Below are positions 24,419 to 33,544 of a stretch of DNA of 46,289 nucleotides, piece after piece (within the stretch, counting starts at the first letter, position 1; every line of letters begins with the position of its first letter). The notes under the pieces were generated by a model. It saw only the letters and a program-made list of their open reading frames with translations, did not search any database and was not told where the DNA came from. Position numbers and translations under genes: made by a program. This stretch comes from Marinitoga hydrogenitolerans DSM 16785 (lineage in GTDB: Bacteria > Thermotogota > Thermotogae > Petrotogales > Petrotogaceae), in contig NZ_FQUI01000016.1 of assembly GCF_900129175.1 (NCBI RefSeq), positions 1 through 46,289 of the forward strand. Reading direction: 5' to 3'.

Positions 24419-25570
24419 TTATATATAATTATAATATATTGGATTAACTGTGTTTATGCCTTTATTAGGAGGTGAAAACATACTGATGCTTCTTACGTTT
24501 TTAATTTCTGGATGTTTCTCTAATGCATATCTAACGATTAAACTACCAATACCTTGAGTAATTATATCGAATTGTTTATTATGTTTTGTTTTTAATTCTA
24601 AAGCAAATCTTTCAGCTTCAAATTCAAGATAGCTATTAGATCCTGTTCTTATAAAATAACCAAAAAAGGCATCCATATAGCTTTTAGGTTTTGTTTCTAA
24701 TAGTGGATATTTATAATACCAAATCGTTCTATTTGGAAAATATAAACTCCAAACATTTTCACCATATAAATTATTAATGGTTTGGGTATTTGGAACAAAT
24801 CCAAGAAAATTATTATCTATACCCTGAACCAAAATTAAATCAGGTTCTAATGAAGAAGGTTTTTCAATTAATGTTTTTAAACCAAAAGAAGCTTCCTTGG
24901 GTGTTGGATCAACATACAGTCCGAATTTTGAAAAGTGAAAAGTATTTGCTTGCACAACATATGTTCCTAAGGATTCATCTTTAAATATTTCACAACCAGA
25001 AAGTTTTTTTATTATAGGTGGATCATCATCTGAAGCATATACAATGGAAAAATTATTAAAATTATCACCATAATAAAGATTCATAGGAATTTTATATTTT
25101 ATTTTTATAGGTTTTAAAGAAGATTCTTCTTTATTGTCATCAGGGATTATTTCGTATATAGGTCCATAAAAGTTGCCTAAAGTTTTTAAATTTTGATATA
25201 CGGCGGAGTTTTCTTTTAAAGCTCTAATTGTAAAGTTTTTTTTATATTGGAACGCATCAGGTGGAATATATAAAAACAAATTCGATATTGAAGCAGATTT
25301 AGCTTCGTTTTCTATTTTTAACTTACTTGTAGTAAATCGTGGAATAAATATAATAGATAATAATATTATTAAAACAAAAAGCAAAATCATCCCAAGCAAC
25401 ATTAATTTTTTCTTTTTTTCCAGTTGCTTGAATTCTTTTAAATCACTGATAAATTTTTTAATATTTAATTTTCTGAATTTGAATTTACCAAAAATACCAA
25501 ACAATTTGCCAAAATCGAATTTCTTTTTTTTCTCGGATTCTTTTTGAGGAATTTTTTCTTTTTTAGCCAT
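24419..25570 (-). CDS. N-terminal part of a membrane-anchored alpha/beta-hydrolase-like protein (frameshifted)
   Basis: 383 residues before a TAA at 24419. A Lys-rich cytoplasmic start is followed by one membrane helix (about 56-77), an unrecognised beta-rich region, and then an alpha/beta-hydrolase-like segment (LILVQGIDNN, FALELKTKH, DIITQGIGSLIVRYALEKHP, SMFSPPNKG). The nucleophile elbow expected as GHSMG reads TQGIG, so the catalytic Ser is replaced by Gly340. The ORF stops just after SPPNKG, where relatives continue. The next ORF resumes that fold in another frame, so a frameshift is likely. It starts two bases after the polyprenyl synthase stop, behind GAAAGGA. Confidence 0.7.
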   Translation of the reverse strand: MAKKEKIPQKESEKKKKFDFGKLFGIFGKFKFRKLNIKKFISDLKEFKQLEKKKKLMLLGMILLFVLIILLSIIFIPRFTTSKLKIENEAKSASISNLFLYIPPDAFQYKKNFTIRALKENSAVYQNLKTLGNFYGPIYEIIPDDNKEESSLKPIKIKYKIPMNLYYGDNFNNFSIVYASDDDPPIIKKLSGCEIFKDESLGTYVVQANTFHFSKFGLYVDPTPKEASFGLKTLIEKPSSLEPDLILVQGIDNNFLGFVPNTQTINNLYGENVWSLYFPNRTIWYYKYPLLETKPKSYMDAFFGYFIRTGSNSYLEFEAERFALELKTKHNKQFDIITQGIGSLIVRYALEKHPEIKNVRSISMFSPPNKGINTVNPIYYNYI

Positions 25571-25572
25571 TA

Positions 25573-26430
25573 TTATTTCCTTTCAATTAAAACTTTTATC
25601 TTTTTTAATTCTTCAATAAAATCATTAAATTTTAATTTTGAAAGAATTAATAGGGTTTCATCAAACAATATATCAGCATAATATTTAGCTTCTTCAATGG
25701 GGAATATCTTTAAAAATGTATATTTATTTTCATCATTATTTAGATCTTTTCCAATATCATTAAAATTACCGTATTTATCCTTTATATCATCATAGATTTG
25801 AAAAGCAATACCGAAATTTTTTCCAGCTTTTTTTAATTCTTCAAAATCCCTGTTATTATTTATTAAAAGCGAAGAACACGCAAAAGAAAATTCGAACAAA
25901 GCAGATGTTTTCTTGATATACATATCTTCTATTTTTTCTTTTGTGGGAGAAATAATTTTTTTTTCTAAAGCTATATCTATAGTTTCGCCTTCAATAAGTT
26001 TTAAAGTCGTATTGGCGAAAAAATTATTTAATGCATAAGCTTCATCTTTGTTAAAAGTGGAGAAAATTTTAAAGGGCAAAATAAATCCAAGATCACCAGC
26101 TAAGATGGCTCGCCATTCTCCGAATTTTTTGTGATTAGATTCATTACCTCGTCTGAAATTACTGTTGTCTATTGCCGGTAAATCATCATGTATTAATGAA
26201 GCGGTATGCATAATTTCTGCTGCGAATCCTATTTTTAAAAGTTTTTCAATGTCTATATTATAATATCGTCCAATATTATAAATTATCCAGGGGCGTAATC
26301 TTTTTCCACCAGAAAAAAAAGAATATATAAAAGATTCTTTTAATATATCTGTTAGATCTAAATGATTTAAAAATTCATTAGCCTTTTCGTCAAAAAATTT
26401 TTTAAAGTCATTTATTTTCACTATCCTCAT
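25573..26430 (-). CDS. Polyprenyl (farnesyl/geranylgeranyl) diphosphate synthase
   Basis: Trans-isoprenyl diphosphate synthase condensing IPP with allylic diphosphates. From ATG 26430 it has 285 residues, normal for IspA-type enzymes, with GGKRLRP (41-47), the first Asp-rich motif DDLPAID (82-88, the DDx4D form of bacterial short-chain enzymes), GNESNHKKFGE, KTSALFEF and the second motif DDIKD. A longer in-frame ORF runs upstream through the DUF151 gene but is not family-like. GTG 26421 is an alternative start. It overlaps the DUF151 gene by about 22 bases. The product feeds undecaprenyl phosphate or membrane-lipid synthesis. Confidence 0.9.
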   Translation of the reverse strand: MRIVKINDFKKFFDEKANEFLNHLDLTDILKESFIYSFFSGGKRLRPWIIYNIGRYYNIDIEKLLKIGFAAEIMHTASLIHDDLPAIDNSNFRRGNESNHKKFGEWRAILAGDLGFILPFKIFSTFNKDEAYALNNFFANTTLKLIEGETIDIALEKKIISPTKEKIEDMYIKKTSALFEFSFACSSLLINNNRDFEELKKAGKNFGIAFQIYDDIKDKYGNFNDIGKDLNNDENKYTFLKIFPIEEAKYYADILFDETLLILSKLKFNDFIEELKKIKVLIERK

Positions 26431-26950
26431 TCCCTTCGTCAAAAAAATGCTTTTTAATTGTATCGATATCAAAATTTTCAAGAAATTCTTTAAATTCTCT
26501 TCTTTTGTTTTCTTCATCTTCATTTTTGTGTTCATCGATAGGAATAAAAGAAATATCAATACCATTTTCTATCACTAATTTGTCTTTTACATATATAGGA
26601 ATTTTTGATTTTATAGCTAGTATTAATGCATCAGAAGGCCTTGAATCAATTATTATTTCATTTTCCTCTTTTTCTAAAAAGATATTAGAGTAATAAATAT
26701 CATTTTCCATATTGATTATTTCGATTTTTTTCAAAAAATATCCTTCTTTTTCTAATATATTTAATAAAAGATCATGAGTTAAAGGACGTGGGGTTTTCTG
26801 TTCATTTATAGCTAAAGCTAAGTATGTTGCCTCGCAAGCTCCTATCCATATTGGGAGTCCTATATTTGTGTGCTCGATTCTTAAAAAAACAACGGGAGAG
26901 TTCGAAACTTTATCAAGCCCCATAGTAATAACATCAACTTTTTTAAACAT
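26408..26950 (-). CDS. Bifunctional nuclease domain protein (DUF151/BFN)
   Basis: A 180-residue DUF151 protein: the N-terminal core includes PVVFLRIEHTNIGLPIWIG and the conserved SRPSDALILAIKSKIPIYV near residues 105-123, followed by an acidic C-terminal extension. Family members are reported to have nuclease activity on DNA and RNA; the physiological role is unclear. GGAAGTGA precedes the ATG, and its 3' end overlaps the polyprenyl synthase start. Confidence 0.88.
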   Translation of the reverse strand: MFKKVDVITMGLDKVSNSPVVFLRIEHTNIGLPIWIGACEATYLALAINEQKTPRPLTHDLLLNILEKEGYFLKKIEIINMENDIYYSNIFLEKEENEIIIDSRPSDALILAIKSKIPIYVKDKLVIENGIDISFIPIDEHKNEDEENKRREFKEFLENFDIDTIKKHFFDEGNEDSENK

Positions 26951-26962
26951 GTAATCACTTCC

Positions 26963-27715
26963 TTATTTTTCATTAACTTCTGAAGCTAATAAATTATAAA
27001 TATAAGTTCTTAACTCTTCCTCATTTTCGAATTTTTTTGGATCAACAGGGGTGAAAATTTTTACTTTCACATTATGTGGAGTTAAATAATAATCATTCTT
27101 TTTTATTATTTGATATGTACCATTGATAGAAACTGGAACAATTTTAATACCATATCTATAAGGAATCATTAAAGATCCTCTTTTGAATGGTTTTACCTTT
27201 CCATCTAATGTTCGAGTGCCTTCTGGAAAGAGAGCAAGCTTTTTTCCTTCAGCAAGTTTCTTTTTTAACTCTCTAAGTGCTCTTGCAGCTTGAGATGAGT
27301 TTTTTCTATCAATGAAAACAGAACCTAAAGCTTTTATATAAGATGATATTATAGGTGCTTTTTCTAATTCTTTTTTTGCAATAAAACCTACGGGGTGAAC
27401 GTAACCAATGATTAAAGGAATGTCCAATAGACTTTGATGATTAGCTACAATAATGTAAGATTCGTTTTCTAAAGTGTTTAAATCAAATTCTTTTTCCACA
27501 TCGACCTTTATTCCCATTAATTTAAAAGCTCTCATTCCAAAATTGGAGACAACATTTCTTAAATAGTAATTAGCTTTTTCTTCATTCGAAAATAATTTTA
27601 TTATTTTTGAAATAAAAAGAACTAAAGATCCATATATAACAACATATCCAAAAAAACCAACATAAAACCATATGGTTAAGAGTAATCTTTTTAATAAGAG
27701 TGTAAATTTATTCAT
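26963..27715 (-). CDS. plsC: 1-acyl-sn-glycerol-3-phosphate acyltransferase
   Basis: Membrane-associated acyltransferase making phosphatidic acid. It has an N-terminal hydrophobic helix (about 10-38), the catalytic NHQSLLD block (His93, Asp98), and FPEGTRTLDG for glycerol-3-phosphate binding. At 250 residues it is of normal size. The ATG at 27715 lies within the last codons of thiI (eight-base overlap), behind GAGGTAA. Confidence 0.94.
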   Translation of the reverse strand: MNKFTLLLKRLLLTIWFYVGFFGYVVIYGSLVLFISKIIKLFSNEEKANYYLRNVVSNFGMRAFKLMGIKVDVEKEFDLNTLENESYIIVANHQSLLDIPLIIGYVHPVGFIAKKELEKAPIISSYIKALGSVFIDRKNSSQAARALRELKKKLAEGKKLALFPEGTRTLDGKVKPFKRGSLMIPYRYGIKIVPVSINGTYQIIKKNDYYLTPHNVKVKIFTPVDPKKFENEEELRTYIYNLLASEVNEK

Positions 27716-28934
27716 AGTCTATTACCTCTTTCTCTGAAAAAATATAATTTTCAATAATTTTCCCATTTTTTATTACATAAACTAAGCTATTGTTTAATGC
27801 ATCTAATTCCAATTCAGAAAAATTTTCAATTTTTGTTTCTAATTTTTTCATCTTGTTTGGGAAAGATTTAGTTGCAGGGCTTTTTGGTAGAAAAGCAACG
27901 CAACTATCTTTATAAGGCCAAATAGATATATCATAAGTGCCTATTTCTTGAGCTTTTTTTACAATTTCCAATTTTTCATAACCTATTAAAGGTCTTAAAA
28001 TCAGCATATCAGTAGCTTTGGAAATACTGATCATATTTTCCAAAGTTTGTGAAGCAACTTGACCAAGATTTTCGCCTGTTATTAATGCGGTGCTTTTTGT
28101 ATGTTTTGCTAATACAGAAGCAATTCTCAACATAGATCTTCTTTGTAAAATTAATGAGTAACTCTCTGCTTTTAAATTTTTAATAGCTAATTGAACATTT
28201 GTGAAAGGGATTATATAATGGTAAAAATTAAAAGGATAAAATTCACTTAATCTTTTACTCAACTCCAATAATTTTGTTATTGTTTTTTCATTATTACTTG
28301 GTGGGCTATAAAAAGATATAGCATTTAATTTTAAACCACGTTTCATCATTGTCCATGCTGCAACAGGACTATCAATTCCACCAGATAACATTATACTAGC
28401 TTTTCCACCTGCACCAACAGGATATCCGGCAAAGCATTCTATATTTTCAAAATAAATAAAAGATAATTCCTGTCTTATTTCAACACGTATTAAATAATTT
28501 GGTTTATGTACATCAACCTTTAATTCAGAAAATTCATTAAGAATATCTGCTCCTAAGTTTTTGTTTAAGTCAAAACTTCTGATAGGAAAAGTTTTATCTG
28601 TACGCCTTGCGACTATTTTAAATGTTCCTCGCTCAATCTTTTTCTCTTTCAATAACCATATGATTTTATTTTTTATATCTTCATAATCTTTTTTTACTTG
28701 AATAGCTGGGGATATTGACTTAATACCAAAAACTTTTTTTAAAGAGTTTAATAAACTTTCATCAATTTTTTCATTTTCTTTTGGTGTAACAATAATTCTT
28801 CCATAGATTTTTTTTGCGCTTACTTTGTGATTTAGTTGAAGAACAATATTGTTCATTAATTTACTTTCAAAAATTCTTCTGTTTTTACCCTTTGTACCAA
28901 TTTCACTATATTTTATTACAACAAAATCATACAC
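27708..28934 (-). CDS. thiI: tRNA 4-thiouridine synthase (tRNA sulfurtransferase)
   Basis: Forms 4-thiouridine at tRNA position 8 and may donate sulfur for thiamine. The 408-residue product has an N-terminal ferredoxin-like/THUMP region (about 60-166), the PP-loop SGGIDSP (184-190), and DSCVAFLPKSPAT, the segment carrying the conserved AANH-domain Cys. It has no rhodanese domain, so like Bacillus ThiI it would need a separate sulfur carrier or desulfurase. Start is GTG 28934 behind GAGGAGG. Confidence 0.94.
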   Translation of the reverse strand: MYDFVVIKYSEIGTKGKNRRIFESKLMNNIVLQLNHKVSAKKIYGRIIVTPKENEKIDESLLNSLKKVFGIKSISPAIQVKKDYEDIKNKIIWLLKEKKIERGTFKIVARRTDKTFPIRSFDLNKNLGADILNEFSELKVDVHKPNYLIRVEIRQELSFIYFENIECFAGYPVGAGGKASIMLSGGIDSPVAAWTMMKRGLKLNAISFYSPPSNNEKTITKLLELSKRLSEFYPFNFYHYIIPFTNVQLAIKNLKAESYSLILQRRSMLRIASVLAKHTKSTALITGENLGQVASQTLENMISISKATDMLILRPLIGYEKLEIVKKAQEIGTYDISIWPYKDSCVAFLPKSPATKSFPNKMKKLETKIENFSELELDALNNSLVYVIKNGKIIENYIFSEKEVIDYE

Positions 28935-28949
28935 AGCAATTCCTCCTCT

Positions 28950-28977
28950 ATTATACTATAATTTTATTAATTAGCAA
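28950..28977 (-). promoter_or_regulatory. Promoter of the thiI-plsC operon
   Basis: Minus-strand TTGCTA (28977-28972), 16-base spacer, TATAAT (28955-28950). The ribosome binding site starts one base after the -10, so the leader would be very short. Confidence 0.55.
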
Positions 28978-28982
28978 AAGGT

Positions 28983-29819
28983 TTATATTCTTAATTGCTC
29001 AAATCCCTGTCCAAATACGCCAACAACAGAAGACATTGAGATAAAAGCTTTTTTATCATATTTTTTGATAATTTTTAACACAACAGGTAATTCTTTTCTT
29101 TTTATTATTGTTAGAATAACATTTTTATTTTCTTTTGTATACCATCCAGTTCCTTGAAATACAGTAACGCCTCTCCCAAGGGTGTTAGTAATTTCATCAG
29201 CAATATATCCATAAGCCTCTGAAAAAATAAATAATTGAACAGAAGATTTTCTCCCTTCTAATACTAAATCAGTAGCATATCCCGCTATTGCCATTGTCAC
29301 ATAGCTATATATAATTTTTTCAAAAGAGCCAAAAATAAAAATTGAACTTCCAATAATAATTATATCAAATAAAAACATAGTTCTTCCAGGACTTACATTT
29401 CTATATTTGTTAATTATCATTACAATTATTTCTGTTCCACCAGTACTTCCACCTGCTAAAAATACAATACCTATACCTGTTCCTAATAATATTCCGCCAA
29501 TTACAGTAGATAAAAATTGATCATAAATAATAGGAGAATGGAAATAATTTTGCAAGAGTGTAATAAATAAAGATGAACTGAGTATACCATATATGGTTTT
29601 AAAGCCAAAAGATTTTTCGATAATTTTCATTGCAATAAAAAGGAGAATAATGTTCATTAATAAATAACTAATTCCAACGGGGATTCCTGTCACATAATAT
29701 ATCATGGTACCTACACCACTTAATCCTCCGCCAACAATCTTCCATGGAATTAAAAATATAGTCCACCCTATTGCATTGATAAAGGTGCCCAGGGAAATTA
29801 ATAATATTTCTTTTATCAT
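28983..29819 (-). CDS. YitT family membrane protein (DUF161/DUF2179)
   Basis: A 278-residue protein with five or six membrane segments and the repeated Gly-rich motif VGGGLSGVGTM...GGSTGGTEIIV, followed by a soluble C-terminal DUF2179 domain (about 200-275, with GRGVTVFQGTGWYTKENKNV). The function of this widespread family is unknown. AAAGGAGA precedes the ATG, and an extended -10 promoter lies at 29851-29859. Confidence 0.88.
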   Translation of the reverse strand: MIKEILLISLGTFINAIGWTIFLIPWKIVGGGLSGVGTMIYYVTGIPVGISYLLMNIILLFIAMKIIEKSFGFKTIYGILSSSLFITLLQNYFHSPIIYDQFLSTVIGGILLGTGIGIVFLAGGSTGGTEIIVMIINKYRNVSPGRTMFLFDIIIIGSSIFIFGSFEKIIYSYVTMAIAGYATDLVLEGRKSSVQLFIFSEAYGYIADEITNTLGRGVTVFQGTGWYTKENKNVILTIIKRKELPVVLKIIKKYDKKAFISMSSVVGVFGQGFEQLRI

Positions 29820-29850
29820 TTTAAATCTCCTTTCTTGTTTGTTAAAACTA

Positions 29851-29859
29851 ATTATATCA
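29851..29859 (-). promoter_or_regulatory. Extended -10 promoter of the YitT-family gene
   Basis: Minus-strand TGATATAAT about 32 bases before the start codon; the -35 is poor. Confidence 0.5.
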
Positions 29860-29910
29860 AAATAATTTTAATTTCTGAGTATTATTGTTAAAAATTTCGA
29901 ATTTTTATAG

Positions 29911-29916
29911 TATAAT
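29911..29916 (+). promoter_or_regulatory. -10 box placing transcription start at the Mut7-C start codon
   Basis: TATAAT ends six bases before the ATG at 29923, so transcription should begin at or beside the start codon. The -35 is unclear (TTGTTA at 29885, 20-base spacer). Confidence 0.55.
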
Positions 29917-29922
29917 ATTATT

Positions 29923-30396
29923 ATGAATGAATTTTGTTTTATCCTAGATGCAACTTTGGGTAAGTTAGCCCAAAAGATTAGAATTTTAGGATTTAATGCA
30001 ATGTATTTTAATAATATAACATATGAAGAATTGGAAATTTTTATTTCCAAAAACAGTAATTGTATAGTTTTAACCAGAAATAGGAAATTTTATGAGAAAT
30101 TAAAAGAAAAATATGATATTTTATTTATAAAGTCAGATTTATGGAGAGCACAATTGAGGTTTGTAGTAAAAAAGTTGAATTTAAAACTGATTAATTTAAA
30201 GATATTTTCGAGATGTATTATTTGTAATTCGCAACTTGTAAAGGTTAAAAAAGAAAATTATAAAGACATTATACCTGATCATGTGTACAGGACGTGTGAT
30301 GAGTATTCATATTGTGAAAAATGTCAAAAAATCTATTGGCATGGTACGCATGTAGAGCATGTATTGTGTGATTTGAGGGAAATATTTAAGGAGTGA
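29923..30396 (+). CDS. Mut7-C (DUF82) PIN-like RNase domain protein
   Basis: A 157-residue Mut7-C protein. The PIN-like part opens with CFILDATLGKLAQKIRILGF and contains LTRNRKF. The C-terminal zinc ribbon has CIIC (about 97-100) and CEKC with flanking GTHVEHV. Relatives are thought to be RNases or RNA-binding proteins; no specific role is established. No Shine-Dalgarno is present, and the -10 box lies directly upstream, suggesting a leaderless mRNA. The histidine kinase gene follows four bases later with its own AAGGAGTG. Confidence 0.87.
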   Translation: MNEFCFILDATLGKLAQKIRILGFNAMYFNNITYEELEIFISKNSNCIVLTRNRKFYEKLKEKYDILFIKSDLWRAQLRFVVKKLNLKLINLKIFSRCIICNSQLVKVKKENYKDIIPDHVYRTCDEYSYCEKCQKIYWHGTHVEHVLCDLREIFKE

Positions 30397-30400
30397 TTAG

Positions 30401-33154
30401 ATGCTAAGTGATTTATTAAAAAATTTTTCTAATGAAAACCCATCTAAATTATTAAAAACAATTTTAAATGAAACTGCTAAAAATTTATCAAAAACATTTA
30501 AAAGGGATATATTCATATTTGTTCACGAGCCACCAAGAGATTTACTTAAATTATTGGGTGCTTCAAAAAAATGTGAAGCGGTGGAAAAATTTAAGATTTA
30601 TTTTTCCGATAACAAAGGATTATATGAAAATTTATTTAATAAAGAAATCTATAAAATGACAGTTGAAGATTTTGAAGAATTAAAATGTTTAAATACAAAC
30701 GAACTTTATTTAATACCAATTGTATTAAATAATTCTTTAATAGGAGCATTTGGATTACCAAATAAATTTGATGAAAAAGAACTAAAAAAATTTATAGATG
30801 AAACAGAAAGTTATGGGATTATTTTAAAACTAACTATGGAATTTCTTGTGTTAGAAGAAACAAGAGACAGGCTTGAATATATTGAAGAAATAACAGATTT
30901 GTTTGAAAATATATTAGATGAAAATATTTTGGTGAGAAAGATTATAGAAACAATTAAAAATATGTTACATGCTCAAGGTGTTTTGTTATGGAAAATTGAA
31001 GGGAATAAATTAATTTTAAAAGAAAGTTTAGGATTTTCAAGTAATGAAATATCTAAAAATATATTAAACGAGGAAGACTCTCTTGAAGGACTATGTAAAA
31101 AAAATAAAAAACCTTTTTTAGTTGTTGGAAAAAAGAGATTTGAAAAATTTAAAGTACCTCTTCAAACAGAAATTCTATCAGCTTTATATGCACCAATAAC
31201 AATTGATAATGTTGAATATGGAGTAGTTAGTGTATATAATAGAAAGGAAGGTTTTGGGTTTAGACCATATAAGCATTTTGATAATTTTGATTTATCTTCT
31301 TTACGGAATATAACTCGAAGATTGGGGTTGGCTCTTAGCAGAATATATTTATATGACAAATTAAAAGATGAAATAGAAAAATTAATCACATTAAAGAAAA
31401 ATCATGAAAATTTAATTAAAATCCAGAGAGAACATCTTGATAAATTAAATTCATTACATAAAATCAGTCAAGCAGTGAGATCGACTTTTGATAAAATAAA
31501 TGCAATAAAAATAATGTTAATGGGGCTAACAAGTGTTAGAGGATTGAAATTTAATAGAGCTTTATATTTAGAAAGAGATAGAACAAGAGGTGTCTTGGTT
31601 CCGAAAATTTGGGTTGGTCCGTCTGATGATGAAAATGTTGAAAATATTTGGAAAGAAGCTAATAAAAGAGCATTAAGATATGGAGATATTGTTCAATATT
31701 TAAGAGAAGAAGCGATACAACTTCCATCTAATAATAAATTAACTCAAAGTGTAAGAAATAAACTTATTGTATACAAAGGTCAAACTATTCTGGAAAGAGC
31801 TGTTACGAAAAAACATATAATTCATGTGGTTCCACAAATGATAAAGTTAAAAAGTGATGAACTTCAATACTTATATGAACTTATAAAATACGATGAATTT
31901 GTAATAATACCAATTACGGGCAAATGGGAAACAAAGGGTGTTGTTATAGCAGATAATAAATTTACTGGAAAAGAGATAACATCTGTTGATATAGAAATTC
32001 TCAGATTATTTCAAGATAGTATAGGACTTTCTATTGAAACAATTGAAAATTATGAAGAATTAAAAGAAAAAACAAAATCTCTTGAAGAACAAAAAAATTT
32101 GATAGATTTCTACAGACGATTTAATGAAAATATTTTGCAAAATTTAGCAGTGGCTGTGATAGTAATAGATAGAAAAGGAAAAATATTAGAATGGAACAAG
32201 AAAGCAGAATTATTTTTTGATAAAAGTAGAGAGCAAATAGTTGGTGAAAGCACAGAAATATTAAAAGAAAAGTTAGGTATAGATGTCATAAATTCTATAG
32301 AAAGTATATTTTTCACAAGAGAAGAAATGAAGATGCCAAAATATATAATTCAACAGGGATATGAAGAAAAAGTTTTTGATATACAATTAGCACCGTTATG
32401 GAATAGAGATTTAGATGTAATAGAAGGAGTTATAGTTACTTTCGATGAAGTTACAGAAACATATAAAATGGAAAAAGAAATTGCGCGTAGAGAAAAACTT
32501 GCAGCTATTGGTGAAATGACTGCAAGAGTAGCACATGAGATAAAAAATCCATTAACCATAATAGGTGGCTTTGTTAATAGAATGATGAAAAAATTAGATC
32601 AACCTGAAAAAATCAAACAGTATTCTCAAATTATAATGGATGAATTATCTCATTTGGAAAGTATTGTTTCAGAAATTTTGGAATTTAGTAGAGGAAGTAG
32701 AATTCCAATGTTTGAAAGTGTTGATTTAAATTCTATGATAAGCGAAATTATTTTGATGTATCAAGATTTCTTCCACCAAAAAGATTTAGAGTTGAAATTT
32801 GAAAAAATGTTTGATAAAATAGAGGTAAAATGTGATAGAAGTAGAGTTAAACAAGTTTTGATAAATTTAATAAAGAATGCGATTGAAGCAACAAATGAAA
32901 AAAATTACGTTTACATAAAAACAGGTATTGAAAATGAATACGTGTTTTTTCAGATTGAAAATAATGGTAAACCTATTCCAGAAGATGAGCAAAATAAAAT
33001 TTTTTCACCTTTTTTTACTACAAAGGTTCAAGGAACAGGCTTGGGGTTACCAATTTGTAAAAAAATAATAGAAGAAGAACATAAAGGTAAACTTTATTTA
33101 GTAAAATCAGATGAGCGATCAACTATTTTTAGGTTTGAATTACCTTTAAATTAA
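30401..33154 (+). CDS. Soluble multi-sensor histidine kinase (GAF/GAF/PAS)
   Basis: A 917-residue kinase without membrane segments. There are probable GAF-type sensor domains at about 30-150, 180-320 and 350-555, joined by coiled-coil linkers, then a PAS domain (about 575-690; NLAVAVIVIDRKGKILEWN). HisKA follows with phosphoacceptor His712 in VAHEIKNPLT. The HATPase has the N-box around Asn826 (NLIKNAIEAT), the F-box FSPFFTTK and G-box GTGLGLPI. It should sense cytoplasmic signals and phosphorylate the single-domain response regulator encoded 18 bases downstream. The ligands are unknown. Confidence 0.92.
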   Translation: MLSDLLKNFSNENPSKLLKTILNETAKNLSKTFKRDIFIFVHEPPRDLLKLLGASKKCEAVEKFKIYFSDNKGLYENLFNKEIYKMTVEDFEELKCLNTNELYLIPIVLNNSLIGAFGLPNKFDEKELKKFIDETESYGIILKLTMEFLVLEETRDRLEYIEEITDLFENILDENILVRKIIETIKNMLHAQGVLLWKIEGNKLILKESLGFSSNEISKNILNEEDSLEGLCKKNKKPFLVVGKKRFEKFKVPLQTEILSALYAPITIDNVEYGVVSVYNRKEGFGFRPYKHFDNFDLSSLRNITRRLGLALSRIYLYDKLKDEIEKLITLKKNHENLIKIQREHLDKLNSLHKISQAVRSTFDKINAIKIMLMGLTSVRGLKFNRALYLERDRTRGVLVPKIWVGPSDDENVENIWKEANKRALRYGDIVQYLREEAIQLPSNNKLTQSVRNKLIVYKGQTILERAVTKKHIIHVVPQMIKLKSDELQYLYELIKYDEFVIIPITGKWETKGVVIADNKFTGKEITSVDIEILRLFQDSIGLSIETIENYEELKEKTKSLEEQKNLIDFYRRFNENILQNLAVAVIVIDRKGKILEWNKKAELFFDKSREQIVGESTEILKEKLGIDVINSIESIFFTREEMKMPKYIIQQGYEEKVFDIQLAPLWNRDLDVIEGVIVTFDEVTETYKMEKEIARREKLAAIGEMTARVAHEIKNPLTIIGGFVNRMMKKLDQPEKIKQYSQIIMDELSHLESIVSEILEFSRGSRIPMFESVDLNSMISEIILMYQDFFHQKDLELKFEKMFDKIEVKCDRSRVKQVLINLIKNAIEATNEKNYVYIKTGIENEYVFFQIENNGKPIPEDEQNKIFSPFFTTKVQGTGLGLPICKKIIEEEHKGKLYLVKSDERSTIFRFELPLN

Positions 33155-33172
33155 TTTTTGGGAGGGGTTAAT

Positions 33173-33529
33173 ATGGCTAGAATTTTAATTGTTGATGATG
33201 AAGATAATATTAGACTTTTATTAAAAGAAGAATTAGAAGATACAGGTCATGAAGTAATTGAAGCAAATTGCGCTAAAAAAGTATTAGAAATATTGTCAAA
33301 AGATCAGAATTTTGACATCATATCGTTAGATATAGAAATGCCTGAGATGAATGGTTTAGAATTAGCTGCAGAAATTAGAAAGAAATATCCGAATAAAAAA
33401 ATCATATTGATGACCGCTTATAGTCATTATAAAAGTGATATGGCATCATGGGCAGCAGATGCATATGTTGTAAAATCGTTGGATCTAACAGAATTTAAAG
33501 ATACTATAAATAGACTTTTACAAATTTAA
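33173..33529 (+). CDS. Single-domain response regulator
   Basis: A stand-alone receiver domain of 118 residues from ATG 33173, chosen over the TTG at 33158 because that codon begins the GGGAGGGG site itself. Conserved residues are Asp8/Asp9, phosphoacceptor Asp53 (SLDIEMPEMNG), Thr81 and Lys101. It has no output domain, so it resembles Spo0F or CheY in passing phosphate on or acting by protein contact. It is probably the partner of the preceding histidine kinase. Confidence 0.93.
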   Translation: MARILIVDDEDNIRLLLKEELEDTGHEVIEANCAKKVLEILSKDQNFDIISLDIEMPEMNGLELAAEIRKKYPNKKIILMTAYSHYKSDMASWAADAYVVKSLDLTEFKDTINRLLQI

Positions 33530-33544
33530 TGGAGGTGCTTTACA

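Noticed and set aside
25573-26565. Longer version of the polyprenyl synthase starting near 26565
   Set aside because: The extra residues come from reading the DUF151 gene out of frame; family homology begins near ATG 26430.
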